Assembly: GCA_964559535.1 (NCBI GenBank)
Contig: CAZLIC010000009.1
Span: 1-64,000, forward strand
Length of the DNA stretch: 64,000 nt
Direction: 5' to 3'
From: CAZLIC01 sp964559535
Lineage (GTDB): Bacteria; Pseudomonadota; Alphaproteobacteria; Rhodobacterales; Rhodobacteraceae
A model generated the notes under the pieces. The model searched no databases. It was not told the DNA's origin and saw only the letters and a list, made by a program, of their open reading frames with translations. A program made the translations under genes and the position numbers. The first letter of the stretch is position 1. Each line of letters begins with the position of its first letter. Of this stretch, positions 1 through 10,845 are shown piece after piece.

Positions 1-2399
<2,399 letters not shown>

Positions 2400-2407
2400 T
2401 CTGCCGC

Positions 2408-2433
2408 AGGGTTGCCGCAATTGCGGCAGCCCT
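2408..2433. terminator. Palindrome/hairpin just after secA
   Basis: A 13-bp stem with one G-T wobble contains the perfect 16-bp palindrome TGCCGCAATTGCGGCA (2413-2428), 9 bases after the secA stop. No T-run follows, so it is either a weak intrinsic terminator, a Rho-assisted 3' end, or a dimeric-regulator site for the gene at 2526. Confidence 0.4.
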
Positions 2434-2525
2434 GCCCGGATCGGCGGAAACATTCCCCGGTTCCGCCCTGCCCGCGCCTGCATTGGCCCCTAACCCGGTG
2501 CTGATCGGGACAACGGGGGTATTCC

Positions 2526-3611
2526 ATGGACCGCAAGCGCAAGATCATCCTGTCGGCCAGCATCATTGCCATCGCGGCGGGTGCGGGTCAGCTGGTTCAG
2601 TCGAACATCGGCGGGGCCGGCAGGCAGGTCTCCAATGCGGCCCCGACGGGAGTTGTCATGCTCTCTGCCAAGGCCGAGCCCGAAGCGACCCCGGCCCCGG
2701 CCCCGGCCCCGGCCCTGCCGCGCCCGGCACCCGCGCCGCAGGCCGCGGCACCCAAGGCAGCCCCGCTGCCGCCAGCACCCCGGCCGGCCGCGGTGACCGC
2801 CGCGCCGGACGCTGCCGCGCCAAAGGCCGTCGCCCCGACGATGCCCCGCGCGGCCTCGCTTGTTCCGCTGCCCGCCGCGCCGAAGCCTTCGCCGGTAGCC
2901 ACCGCAGCGCAGCCCGCGGTGCCCGCACCCTCTGCCACGGCCAAGGCGCCCGAACCTGTCGCCACCGACACCTGCACCGCCACGCTGTCGGCAACCCCCC
3001 TGCCGGGTGCGGTGCTGTCGCTGGGCCTTGTGGCGCCCTGCGACGGCAACGCACGCGTGGTTCTGCGGCATGGCGGGCTGGCCGTCACCGGCAAGCTCTC
3101 GGCCGCAGGCACCCTGTTCACCACGCTTCCGGCGATGGAGCCATCGGGCGAGGTCGTTGCCATGTTCCCCGACGGCACCACCGCCCGGGCGGTGGCCACG
3201 ACAAACCTGGTCGGCATCCGCCGCGTCGCCGTGCAATGGCAGGCCGATGACGCCTTCCAGCTGCAGGTCTACGAAAGCGGCGCCGCGTTCGGCACCCCCG
3301 GTCATGTCTCGGCAGAACGGCCGGTCGGTGCGGGCAAGGTCGATGTGCTGGGCGATGCCACGGTGGACCTTCCCTTGCTGGCGCAGGTCTACACCTGGCC
3401 GGTCGCGCCCATGCCTGTTGCCGTGACGATCGAAGCCGCCGTCACCGACAGGACCTGCAACCGCGAAATCCTGGGCGAGGCCGTGGAATCGGACGCAGGC
3501 CGCGTGACCACCACCGAGATCACGCTGGCGATGCCCGACTGTGCCGGCATTGGCGACTTTCTGGTGTTGAACAATCTTGCCGGGGGAACGACACTCGCCG
3601 CCGTCGACTAG
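2526..3611 (+). CDS. Secreted or membrane-anchored Pro/Ala-rich protein of unknown function
   Basis: 361 residues. The N-terminus (about 7-23, KIILSASIIAIAAGAG) is a single hydrophobic segment after MDRKRK, consistent with an uncleaved anchor or signal peptide. Residues about 50-145 are a low-complexity Pro/Ala linker with PAP repeats, typical of a periplasm-spanning stalk. The C-terminal half (from CTATLSATPLPG) is beta-rich with several Cys residues (CTATL, PCDGN, TCNREIL, PDCAG) that could form disulfides in the periplasm. I do not recognise a catalytic family. It lies between secA and a periplasmic OmpA-domain protein 19 bases downstream, so the pair probably forms one envelope operon. 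Start ATG at 2526 follows ACGGGGG. Confidence 0.7.
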   Translation: MDRKRKIILSASIIAIAAGAGQLVQSNIGGAGRQVSNAAPTGVVMLSAKAEPEATPAPAPAPALPRPAPAPQAAAPKAAPLPPAPRPAAVTAAPDAAAPKAVAPTMPRAASLVPLPAAPKPSPVATAAQPAVPAPSATAKAPEPVATDTCTATLSATPLPGAVLSLGLVAPCDGNARVVLRHGGLAVTGKLSAAGTLFTTLPAMEPSGEVVAMFPDGTTARAVATTNLVGIRRVAVQWQADDAFQLQVYESGAAFGTPGHVSAERPVGAGKVDVLGDATVDLPLLAQVYTWPVAPMPVAVTIEAAVTDRTCNREILGEAVESDAGRVTTTEITLAMPDCAGIGDFLVLNNLAGGTTLAAVD

Positions 3612-3629
3612 GGTCACTGGCGGGGGGCG

Positions 3630-5186
3630 ATGACGCTTCGGGTACAGGCTGCCGTTCTGGCGGCGGCTGTTCTGGCCGCGCCCATGACTTTCGCACAGGA
3701 CGCCACGCTGTCGGCGCGCGACGGCGGCCTGTCGCTGTCCGGCAACCTTCTGGGCTTCGACGGCGAGTTCTACCAGCTGCGCACCGAATATGGCGACCTG
3801 ACGGTCGATGCCGCCGCCGTCATCTGCGACGGCCCGGCCTGCCCCGATCTTGCCGCACCCCGCGCCGACATCCGCATCACCGGGGCCGAGGATGCCGCGC
3901 GCCGCCTGCTGCCGCCGCTCCTGTCGGCCTTTGCCCGCGCCCGCGGCCTGACCTGGGCCATCCAGCAGACCGACGCGGGGTTCACCGCGCAGATTGACGA
4001 GCCGCGTTCGGGTCAGCGTCTGGCCGACATCGCCTTCGCCCCCGCACCCCCGGCCGAGGCCCGCAAGATGATCGACAACGGCTTTGCCGACCTGTCGGTG
4101 GCCGCGCTGTCCTCGCCCGAGGTGAACGCCCGCGTGCTGGCGATGGAGGCACTGGTGCCCCTGGTGGCCCGCGACAACCCGGTGCAGCGGGTGAAAACGG
4201 CGGACCTTGCCCGCGCGCTGACGGGCGAGATCACCAATTGGCGCGATCTGGGCGGGCCGGACATGCCGGTGGTGCTGCACGGGCTGAACGCAGGCAGCGC
4301 GTTGCAGATCGCGGCCGAGGCGCGGCTGGGCCAGCGCATCGACGCTGCCATCGTCCACGAAAGCCCCGCCGTGCTGGCCGAGGCGGTGGCGCGCGACCCC
4401 TGGGCGCTGGCGCTGTCGGGGGTCACGGTGGCGGGCGATGCACGGGTCCTGCCCATTACCGACAGTTGCGATTTTCCGCTGCCCGCCACGGCGCTGGCGG
4501 TCAAGGCCGAGGACTATCCGCTGTCGGCGCACCTGTACCTCCTGGCCCCCAAGCGCCGCCTGCCGCTGCTGGCGCGGGAGTTTCTTGAGTTTCTGGCGAC
4601 CGACGCGGCGCAGGCCGCCGTGGCCGCGGCAGGCTTCATCGACCGCCGCCCCGCCCGCATGCACCTGACGGGCGAAGGGCAGCGCCTGCTGAACGCCATC
4701 CGCAACGCCGGCCCCGAGGTTTCGCTGGAAGAGCTGCAGCGGCTGGCCGCGGCCATGACAGGGGCGGAACGGCTGTCGCTGACGTTCCGGTTCGAAGACG
4801 GCTCGTCCGGGCTGGACGCGGCGTCGCAGGACGCGCTGGCACAGCTGGGCCGCCTCATCGCGGCGCGGTCCTTCGATGGCTATGCCCTTACCTTTGCAGG
4901 GTTCTCCGATGGTTCGGGAGAGGCGGCCGTGAACCTTGACCTGTCGCGCGACCGGGCACAGGCCGTTCGCGCGGCCCTGGCGCGCGAAGCCCCGGATCTG
5001 ACCGAAGCCGAGTTGCCCGCCGTTGAAGCCTATGGCGAGGCGCTTCCCATTGCCTGCGACACCACCTTTGCCGGCCGCAAGGCGAACCGGCGCGTGGAAC
5101 TCTGGCTGCACCCCCTGTCGTCCTGGGACGGACCGCCACCAGAAGGTCAGGGCATCGCCATCGAACCTGACACGCAGATCCCCTGA
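3630..5186 (+). CDS. Periplasmic substrate-binding domain fused to OmpA-like peptidoglycan-binding domain
   Basis: 518 residues. A signal peptide (MTLRVQAAVLAAAVLAAPMTFA, cleavage at FAQ) is followed by a region resembling the PstS-like phosphate-binding fold (segments FADLSVAALSSPE, GEITNWRDLGG, FLEFLATDAAQAAV). The C-terminus (about 385-500) is an OmpA-type domain with TFAGFSDGSGEAAVNLDLSRDRAQAVRAAL and NRRVELWL, the peptidoglycan-anchoring segments. It probably acts as a wall-tethered ligand-binding protein in the periplasm; the ligand is unknown. It starts 19 bases after the preceding gene behind a GGGGGG ribosome-binding stretch. No ABC permease genes adjoin it, which argues against a conventional transporter subunit. 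Confidence 0.8.
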   Translation: MTLRVQAAVLAAAVLAAPMTFAQDATLSARDGGLSLSGNLLGFDGEFYQLRTEYGDLTVDAAAVICDGPACPDLAAPRADIRITGAEDAARRLLPPLLSAFARARGLTWAIQQTDAGFTAQIDEPRSGQRLADIAFAPAPPAEARKMIDNGFADLSVAALSSPEVNARVLAMEALVPLVARDNPVQRVKTADLARALTGEITNWRDLGGPDMPVVLHGLNAGSALQIAAEARLGQRIDAAIVHESPAVLAEAVARDPWALALSGVTVAGDARVLPITDSCDFPLPATALAVKAEDYPLSAHLYLLAPKRRLPLLAREFLEFLATDAAQAAVAAAGFIDRRPARMHLTGEGQRLLNAIRNAGPEVSLEELQRLAAAMTGAERLSLTFRFEDGSSGLDAASQDALAQLGRLIAARSFDGYALTFAGFSDGSGEAAVNLDLSRDRAQAVRAALAREAPDLTEAELPAVEAYGEALPIACDTTFAGRKANRRVELWLHPLSSWDGPPPEGQGIAIEPDTQIP

Positions 5187-5274
5187 AGGCATTCGAACCG
5201 GGGCCGTCAATGGGCGGGGACCCGCGCACCGGATGGGCAATTGCCTTCGCATTGTGCGATCTGTGCGCGGGAAT

Positions 5275-5288
5275 CCGACCATGGTCGG
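5275..5288. promoter_or_regulatory. Perfect 14-bp palindrome CCGACCATGGTCGG
   Basis: A fully symmetric 14-mer lies in the 230-bp gap between the OmpA-domain gene and the sugar dehydratase, immediately upstream of a possible -35 box. It could be an operator for the exopolysaccharide unit or a short terminator stem for the upstream gene. Confidence 0.35.
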
Positions 5289-5317
5289 TTGAACTTTGTG
5301 TGATGCTGCACTAGCGT
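5289..5317 (+). promoter_or_regulatory. Candidate sigma70-type promoter for the polysaccharide unit
   Basis: TTGAAC (5289-5294), a 17-base spacer and TAGCGT (5312-5317) match the housekeeping pattern moderately well. It would give a leader of about 90 bases before the preferred start of the dehydratase gene. The -35 box adjoins the palindrome at 5275-5288. Confidence 0.3.
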
Positions 5318-5416
5318 CATGCTATCGGAACAAAAACTTGTAGACATCGTGACCGGGGGCCCTCGGGTTTCCCTTGGTCTTTCTTGAAACAGGCGGCGGA
5401 AGAGGCATTCGACAAG

Positions 5417-7327
5417 ATGGCGAACATGCGGGCGCAGCTATTCGCTTGGGTTGACCGGCTGTCGCGCCAGCAAAAACGCCTTGTGCTGCTTGCGGTTGAC
5501 GCCATCCTGGCGCCGCTGGCGCTGTTCCTGTCCACCGCCGTTGTCTACAGTTCGGTCCTGTCCCAGCCCCTGTTCGGGCGGATATCCTGGATGTTCCTGG
5601 CGGTGGCCCTGGCCGGTGTCCTGTGGTCGGCCACCCTGGGCATGCACAAGGTCAAGCTGAACGCCTACGAATCATTGGCCATCCTGCGCACGGGGGTGGT
5701 GGCCGCCCTGGTGACGCTGACCTTTGCCATCGTGGTCGGTCAGGGGGAAACGTACTTTCCGGGCCAGGGCGTCGTGCTGTTCGGCACGCTGTATTTCCTG
5801 CTTTCGGTGGCGGCACGGGTGGCCATGCTGCACCTTCTGCTCTGGGTGCTGCGGCTGGGCAACCCGAAGACGCGCGTGCTGATCTACGGCGCCGGCAACA
5901 CGGGCGTGCAGCTGCACGCAGCACTTCGCGCCCACCACAGCATCCTGACCGTGGCCTTTGTCGATGACAATCCGGGCCTGCACGGCATGTCGATTGCCGG
6001 GCTTCGAATCTGGTCCTCGGATCGCATCGAACGCCTTGCGCGCGAACTTGAGGTGGACCGGGTGATCCTAGCCATGCCTTCGGTGTCGGCGCCAAAGCTG
6101 GCGCAGATCGCGCGGCGGCTGCAGGCGATGGGGCTGGTGGTGATGTCGGTGCCGTCCTTCGCCCAGCTGATCGGCGAAGAGGCACTGGTGGACACGCTGA
6201 CGCAGGTGGTGCCGGGCAGGTTCCTGGGCCGCCGCCAGGTGGACGAGACGCTGCTTCCCGGGCACGAGGCCTATTTCAACAAGGTCGTCCTCGTGTCGGG
6301 CGCGGGCGGTTCGGTGGGGTCCGAGCTGTGCCGCCAGCTGCTGTCAATGCGTCCGCGCCGGATTGTGCTGTTCGAGGTGTCCGAGGTTGCGCTTTACGCG
6401 ATCGACCGCGAGTTGCGCGAACTGGCCGAGGGGACCGGCGTCGAGGTGGTGCCGGTGCTGGGTTCGATGACCGATTCCCGCCTGTCGCGCATGGTGATGC
6501 AGGACCACGGGGTCGAGGTCGTGCTGCACGCCGCAGCCTACAAGCACGTGCCGCTGGTTGAGGCGAACCCGATTGCCGGGCTTGCCAACAACGTGCTGGG
6601 CACGCGCACGCTGGCCGATGCGGCGCACGAAGCGCAGGTCAAGCGGTTCGTCCTGGTGTCCACGGACAAGGCGGTGCGCCCGACCAACGTGATGGGCGCG
6701 TCCAAGCGGCTGGCGGAACTGGTGATCCAGGACCTTGCGAAGCGGTCGAAGGGCACCGTGTTCTCGATGGTGCGGTTCGGCAACGTGCTGGGATCGTCCG
6801 GTTCGGTCATTCCCCTGTTCAAGGAACAGATCGAGCGCGGCGGCCCGGTGACCCTGACGCACGAAGACGTCACCCGCTACTTCATGACCATCAACGAAGC
6901 CGCGCGTCTGGTGCTGCTGGCCGGGTCGTTTGCCGACCCCAACCGCAACAGCGGCGGCGAGGTCTACGTGCTGGACATGGGCAAGCCCGTGCGCATCCGC
7001 GACCTGGCCGAGCAGATGATCGAGGCCGCGGGGTACACCGTGCGCGACGAGGTGAACCCCGAGGGCGACATCGAGATCACCGTGGTCGGCCTGCGCCCCG
7101 GCGAGAAGCTGCACGAGGAACTGCTGATCGGCGAGGGCCTGCTGACGACGCCGCACCCGAAGATCCTGCGTGCCGAGGAAGGCAGCCTGACAGAGCTTCA
7201 GATGGCCGCGGCGCTGCGCGCCCTGCGCGCGGCCGTGGCCGCAGGCGATGCCACGGCCGCACGCGGCGTGATCCGCGACTATGTCGAAGGGTTCGGGCAG
7301 GCCGCCGACAGCCAGGGCGTGATGTGA
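5417..7327 (+). CDS. Membrane NDP-sugar 4,6-dehydratase/epimerase (CapD/WbpM family)
   Basis: Makes a 4-keto-6-deoxy sugar nucleotide for surface polysaccharide. The first ~145 residues hold about four membrane segments. A CoA-binding-like Rossmann domain follows (LIYGAGNTGVQLHAAL), then the short-chain-dehydrogenase domain with cofactor loop SGAGGSVGSE (about 295-303) and catalytic segment TDKAVRPTNVMGASKR (about 416-431). There Met replaces the usual Tyr before the conserved Lys, as in WbpM-type dehydratases. 636 residues is normal for the family. The start was set at 5417 because GGAAGAGG lies 11 bases upstream; a TTG at 5384 is possible. It heads an operon with yjbH and yjbF, so the product probably feeds a Yjb-type exopolysaccharide. 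Confidence 0.88.
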   Translation: MANMRAQLFAWVDRLSRQQKRLVLLAVDAILAPLALFLSTAVVYSSVLSQPLFGRISWMFLAVALAGVLWSATLGMHKVKLNAYESLAILRTGVVAALVTLTFAIVVGQGETYFPGQGVVLFGTLYFLLSVAARVAMLHLLLWVLRLGNPKTRVLIYGAGNTGVQLHAALRAHHSILTVAFVDDNPGLHGMSIAGLRIWSSDRIERLARELEVDRVILAMPSVSAPKLAQIARRLQAMGLVVMSVPSFAQLIGEEALVDTLTQVVPGRFLGRRQVDETLLPGHEAYFNKVVLVSGAGGSVGSELCRQLLSMRPRRIVLFEVSEVALYAIDRELRELAEGTGVEVVPVLGSMTDSRLSRMVMQDHGVEVVLHAAAYKHVPLVEANPIAGLANNVLGTRTLADAAHEAQVKRFVLVSTDKAVRPTNVMGASKRLAELVIQDLAKRSKGTVFSMVRFGNVLGSSGSVIPLFKEQIERGGPVTLTHEDVTRYFMTINEAARLVLLAGSFADPNRNSGGEVYVLDMGKPVRIRDLAEQMIEAAGYTVRDEVNPEGDIEITVVGLRPGEKLHEELLIGEGLLTTPHPKILRAEEGSLTELQMAAALRALRAAVAAGDATAARGVIRDYVEGFGQAADSQGVM

Positions 7328-7418
7328 CGCATGCGCAACGGCTTGCGCAGGCTTCCGTCGGGCGTTGTCGGCGCGGTTTCCGGTGGCTATGGTCGGGCAG
7401 GATGACAGGGAACCGCTG

Positions 7419-9653
7419 ATGCCACGACGCCGTGCCGCCCTTCGGACTGCCGGTCTCTGGCTGTGCGGCATGGTCCTGGCGGCAATGCTGCCCGCGGCGG
7501 CCTCTGCCGAAATCGTCGGGAACTACGACTTCCTGAAGGCCGACCAGACCGGCACCCTGAACATGTACGGCGCCACCGGGCTGATCGACATGCCCAGCGC
7601 CCAGGTGCAGCCCGACGGGCAGTTGTCCATCAGCTACAGCAACTTCGGCCCCGTCAGCCGGACAACGCTGTCGTTCCAGCTTACGCCCCGGGCCTCGGCC
7701 AGCTTCCGCTTCCTGGGGATCCGCGACTGGAACACCGAATTCTGCCCGCCCGACTGCAACGGCGCCAACGCCTTCAACCCCTACTATGACCGCAGCTTCG
7801 ACTTCCGCTATCAGCTGTTCACCGAAGGCGCGATCCGCCCGGCGGTCCTGTTCGGCCTGCAGGACTTTGCCGGTACCGGCATCCTGTCGGGCGAATATCT
7901 GGTGGCCACCAAGACGCTGGCCCCTGGGCTCAAGGTCACCGCGGGCCTCGGTTGGGGGCGGCTGGGCAGCTATGGCGAGCTGTTCTCGATCGGCGAGCGC
8001 CCGCCCATCGACATCGGGTTCGGCGGCAAGTTCAACATCAGCACCTGGTTCCGCGGGCCCGCCGCCCCGTTTGGCGGCATAGAATGGCAGGTGAATGACC
8101 GCTGGGGGGTCAAGCTGGAATACTCCAGCGATGCCTACACCGAAGAGGCCGCCGTCCGGAAAACCTTTGAACGGCGCAGCCCGCTGAACTTCGGCGTCGA
8201 ATACAGCCCCAACCCGGCCGCACGGTTTGGCCTCTATTACATGTACGGCAGCACGCTGGGCTTTACCGCACAGCTGACGCTGGACCCCAAGGTCCGCCCC
8301 GGTGGCGGGGTGAACGAAGGTGCGCCCCTGCCGGTGCTTGTGCGCGCGCCCGGCGCGGCGGGGTGGTCGGCGGCCGATGTGTCCGACACCGGGGCGCAAC
8401 GCCGGATGTCGGGCGATCTCGCGGCGCTTTTGCGCGAAGACTACATCCGGGTCGAAGGATTTCGCGTGACGGGCGGCGTGGCCGAATTGCGCATCCGCAA
8501 CGAGCGTATCGATGCGGGCCCCGAGGCCATCGGGCGCGCCGCCCGCGCGATGACGCGCGTGCTGCCGCCAAACATTGGCACCTTCCGCATCGTGCCCGTG
8601 GTCAATGGCACGCCGATCTCGGCCGTCACGCTGCGCCGGTCCGACCTTGAAACCTACGAATTCGCCGTCGACGGGGCCGAGGCGGTGCGCAGGCGCGCCG
8701 AAATCACCCCGGCCCCGCGCATGCCGGGCGACAAGCTGGCCGACCCCGACCTGTACCCCGCCCTGTCATGGTCGGTGGCGCCCTTCAACCGCGTGCGCCT
8801 GTTCGACCAGACCGACCCGTTCAAGATCGACGTGGGCATCCGCGGCACCTTCCAGTACGACATTGCGCCGGGCCTGTACTTTGAGGCCGCGGTCACACAA
8901 AAGGTGGCGGGCAACCTGGACGACAGGCCGCCGCTGCCCAAGCGCACCACCCTGCACCCGGTCCGTTCCGCGATCTACTACTATGACCGCGAGGGAACGA
9001 CAGCGCTCGAGTCGATGTCGCTGAACTGGAACGGCCGGCTGGCCCGCGACGTCTACGGGCGTGTGTCGGTCGGCTATCTCGAACGCATGTTCGGGGGTGT
9101 CTCGACCGAGGTCCTGTGGAAACCGGTTGACCGGCGCTGGGCGCTCGGGGCCGAGATGAACTACGTGGCGCAACGGTCGCCGGAACAGGGTTTCAGTTTC
9201 AAGCTGCCCGACTACATGTACCAGACCGATGCCAACCCGGCCTCGGGTCCCGACAGCTATACCGTGGCCACAGGCCATCTGTCGGCCTATTACGAACTTG
9301 CCCAGGGCTTCCACGTTCAGGTCGACGTGGGGCGCTATCTTGCGGGCGACATCGGCGCCACAGTGTCGTTCGACCGCGAATTCGCGAACGGCTGGCGCAT
9401 CGGTGCTTTCGCCACCAAGACCAACGTCTCGGCCGAAGACTTCGGCAGCGGGTCGTTCGACAAGGGCATCAGGCTGGAAATTCCGTTTGCCTGGGTGCTG
9501 GGCAAACCGTCGCGCAAGACCGCGACCACCATCGTGCGGCCCTTCGGCCGTGACGGCGGCGCGCGGCTGGACCTGCCCAACCGCCTGTACCCCCAGGTGC
9601 GCGACTATCACACACCGCAACTGGACGAGCAGTGGGGGCGGTTCTGGAAATGA
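7419..9653 (+). CDS. yjbH: YjbH-family outer-membrane exopolysaccharide protein
   Basis: 744 residues with a cleavable signal peptide (MPRRRAALRTAGLW...AAASA). The mature start, NYDFLKADQTGTLNMYGATGLIDMP, is the diagnostic YjbH opening. The rest is rich in alternating aromatic/polar beta strands and repeated LEYSSDAY- and FGVEYSPN-type segments, consistent with one or two beta barrels in the outer membrane. In enterobacteria YjbEFGH supports production or export of an exopolysaccharide. The ATG at 7419 has ACAGGGA 7 bases upstream; an upstream TTG at 7365 is less likely. The stop overlaps the start of yjbF by 4 bases (ATGA), indicating translational coupling. Confidence 0.9.
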   Translation: MPRRRAALRTAGLWLCGMVLAAMLPAAASAEIVGNYDFLKADQTGTLNMYGATGLIDMPSAQVQPDGQLSISYSNFGPVSRTTLSFQLTPRASASFRFLGIRDWNTEFCPPDCNGANAFNPYYDRSFDFRYQLFTEGAIRPAVLFGLQDFAGTGILSGEYLVATKTLAPGLKVTAGLGWGRLGSYGELFSIGERPPIDIGFGGKFNISTWFRGPAAPFGGIEWQVNDRWGVKLEYSSDAYTEEAAVRKTFERRSPLNFGVEYSPNPAARFGLYYMYGSTLGFTAQLTLDPKVRPGGGVNEGAPLPVLVRAPGAAGWSAADVSDTGAQRRMSGDLAALLREDYIRVEGFRVTGGVAELRIRNERIDAGPEAIGRAARAMTRVLPPNIGTFRIVPVVNGTPISAVTLRRSDLETYEFAVDGAEAVRRRAEITPAPRMPGDKLADPDLYPALSWSVAPFNRVRLFDQTDPFKIDVGIRGTFQYDIAPGLYFEAAVTQKVAGNLDDRPPLPKRTTLHPVRSAIYYYDREGTTALESMSLNWNGRLARDVYGRVSVGYLERMFGGVSTEVLWKPVDRRWALGAEMNYVAQRSPEQGFSFKLPDYMYQTDANPASGPDSYTVATGHLSAYYELAQGFHVQVDVGRYLAGDIGATVSFDREFANGWRIGAFATKTNVSAEDFGSGSFDKGIRLEIPFAWVLGKPSRKTATTIVRPFGRDGGARLDLPNRLYPQVRDYHTPQLDEQWGRFWK

Positions 9654-10306
9654 TTCGGCGCAGCGCAGCCCTGCTTGCCCTGCTGGCGGCCCTTGCCGCC
9701 TGCGGGTCCGACGTGGACGAAACACAGACCGCCCAGACCTACCTTGCCTTCGCCAAGAAGCTGACCGGCCGCGGGCAAGCGCCTGCCGCAGGGCCGGTGG
9801 GCCTCACGCGGGCCGTGCTGGCAGGCCTTGGCCGCCCCGCCGATCTGGTGACCGTGGAAAGCCGCAAGGTGACCGCGGTCGTGCTGTATGTGGCGGCAAA
9901 TGGCGGAGTCGAGACCTGGTCGTCGGTCGATGACCGCACCGTGTCCGTCCGGCAGGGCATGCTGGTGGCCACCCGCGGCCTGGGCGGTGACCTGATCGCC
10001 GCCGACACACCGCCCCTGTCGCGCGTGGCGTCCGGCAGCGGCACCTTCGTGCGCACGCTGGTCACCCTGAGCGGAGAGGATGCCATCGTCCGCTCCCGCT
10101 ATCTGTGCGAATACGCAGTCGTCGGGTCGGAAGACGTGGTCCTGGTGGAACGCCGCTACACCACGCGCCGCGTGCAGGAAAGCTGTTCGGGCGACGATGG
10201 CCGCTTCGTCAACGACCACTGGCTGCAGGGCGGCACGCTGCGCCAGTCGCGGCAGTGGGCCGGGCGCGACCTGGGCTATATCACCATCGGGCGCCTGCGC
10301 GACTGA
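9650..10306 (+). CDS. yjbF: YjbF/GfcB-family lipoprotein
   Basis: 218 residues. The N-terminus MIRRSAALLALLAALAAC is a lipoprotein signal with lipobox LAAC, Cys18 being the acylated residue. The mature part contains a YjbF-like core with GLGGDLIAAD, GEDAIVRSRYLCEYAVVG and the C-terminal LGYITIGRLRD. It is probably an outer-membrane lipoprotein that works with YjbH in polysaccharide export. Its ATG shares the ATGA of the yjbH stop. The order dehydratase-yjbH-yjbF differs from the enterobacterial yjbE-F-G-H order and no yjbG is seen. Confidence 0.85.
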   Translation: MIRRSAALLALLAALAACGSDVDETQTAQTYLAFAKKLTGRGQAPAAGPVGLTRAVLAGLGRPADLVTVESRKVTAVVLYVAANGGVETWSSVDDRTVSVRQGMLVATRGLGGDLIAADTPPLSRVASGSGTFVRTLVTLSGEDAIVRSRYLCEYAVVGSEDVVLVERRYTTRRVQESCSGDDGRFVNDHWLQGGTLRQSRQWAGRDLGYITIGRLRD

Positions 10307-10446
10307 ACGGCGCGCAAACGGGCAACTGTCTGCTGACAAAGGTCTGATGCGGCAACCTTTCCGGGTTTTTCGGGGAAACGCCCTTTTCTGCCGATGGCGA
10401 TTGTGCTACCCATTGCGCAACGACACTCTTGTGCGGAGATCACACC

Positions 10447-10773
10447 ATGAAACGTCTTGCGATTCTTTCGACTGCTATGCTGATTTCGGTTTCCTCGGCT
10501 GCCTTCGCCCAGGATGTGGAATGCCCGGTTGACCTCGTCGACGGCGTTTGCCCGGTTGCCGCGGGTGGCGCTGGCGCTGCCGGTGGTGCGGCCGGTGCAG
10601 GCGGTGCGGGCGCGGGTGCTGCCGGCGCCGCAGCGGGCGCTGGCGCGGCGGGTGCCGCCGGTGCGGCGGCCCTGGGCGGGCTGGGCGCCGCGGGCGTTGC
10701 GGCCGGTCTTGTTGGCCTTGCCGTGGTCGGTGCGGCCCTCGGCGGTTCGGGCGGCCACTCGGGCAGCCACTGA
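10447..10773 (+). CDS. Small secreted Gly/Ala-rich protein, YjbE-like
   Basis: 108 residues: a signal peptide (MKRLAILSTAMLISVSSAAFA), a short segment with two Cys (DVECPVDLVDGVCPV), about 60 residues made almost only of Gly and Ala, a hydrophobic patch (AAGLVGLAVVGAAL) and a GGSGGHSGSH tail. Composition, size and position next to yjbH/yjbF resemble YjbE, the small secreted member of the Yjb exopolysaccharide operon, though sequence similarity cannot be proven by eye. GGAG sits 8 bases before the ATG. The 140-bp gap after yjbF and its own terminator suggest a separate, possibly abundant, transcript. Confidence 0.75.
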   Translation: MKRLAILSTAMLISVSSAAFAQDVECPVDLVDGVCPVAAGGAGAAGGAAGAGGAGAGAAGAAAGAGAAGAAGAAALGGLGAAGVAAGLVGLAVVGAALGGSGGHSGSH

Positions 10774-10796
10774 TCCTTCGCATTTGCGACAACGGG

Positions 10797-10820
10797 TCGA
10801 GGCCGCCTTGGCGGCCTCGA
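10797..10820 (+). terminator. Intrinsic terminator after the Gly/Ala-rich gene
   Basis: A perfect 10-11-bp stem (TCGAGGCCGC paired with GCGGCCTCGA) closes on a tiny loop and is followed by TGCATTTGT. It ends 25 bases before the next gene. Confidence 0.7.
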
Positions 10821-10845
10821 TGCATTTGTCCCATGGCCTTCTGAC

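Noticed and set aside
2490..5282. 930-codon open frame on the minus strand
   Set aside because: Antisense to two well-supported plus-strand genes; the translation is Arg/Gly/Gln-rich nonsense typical of GC-rich shadow frames.
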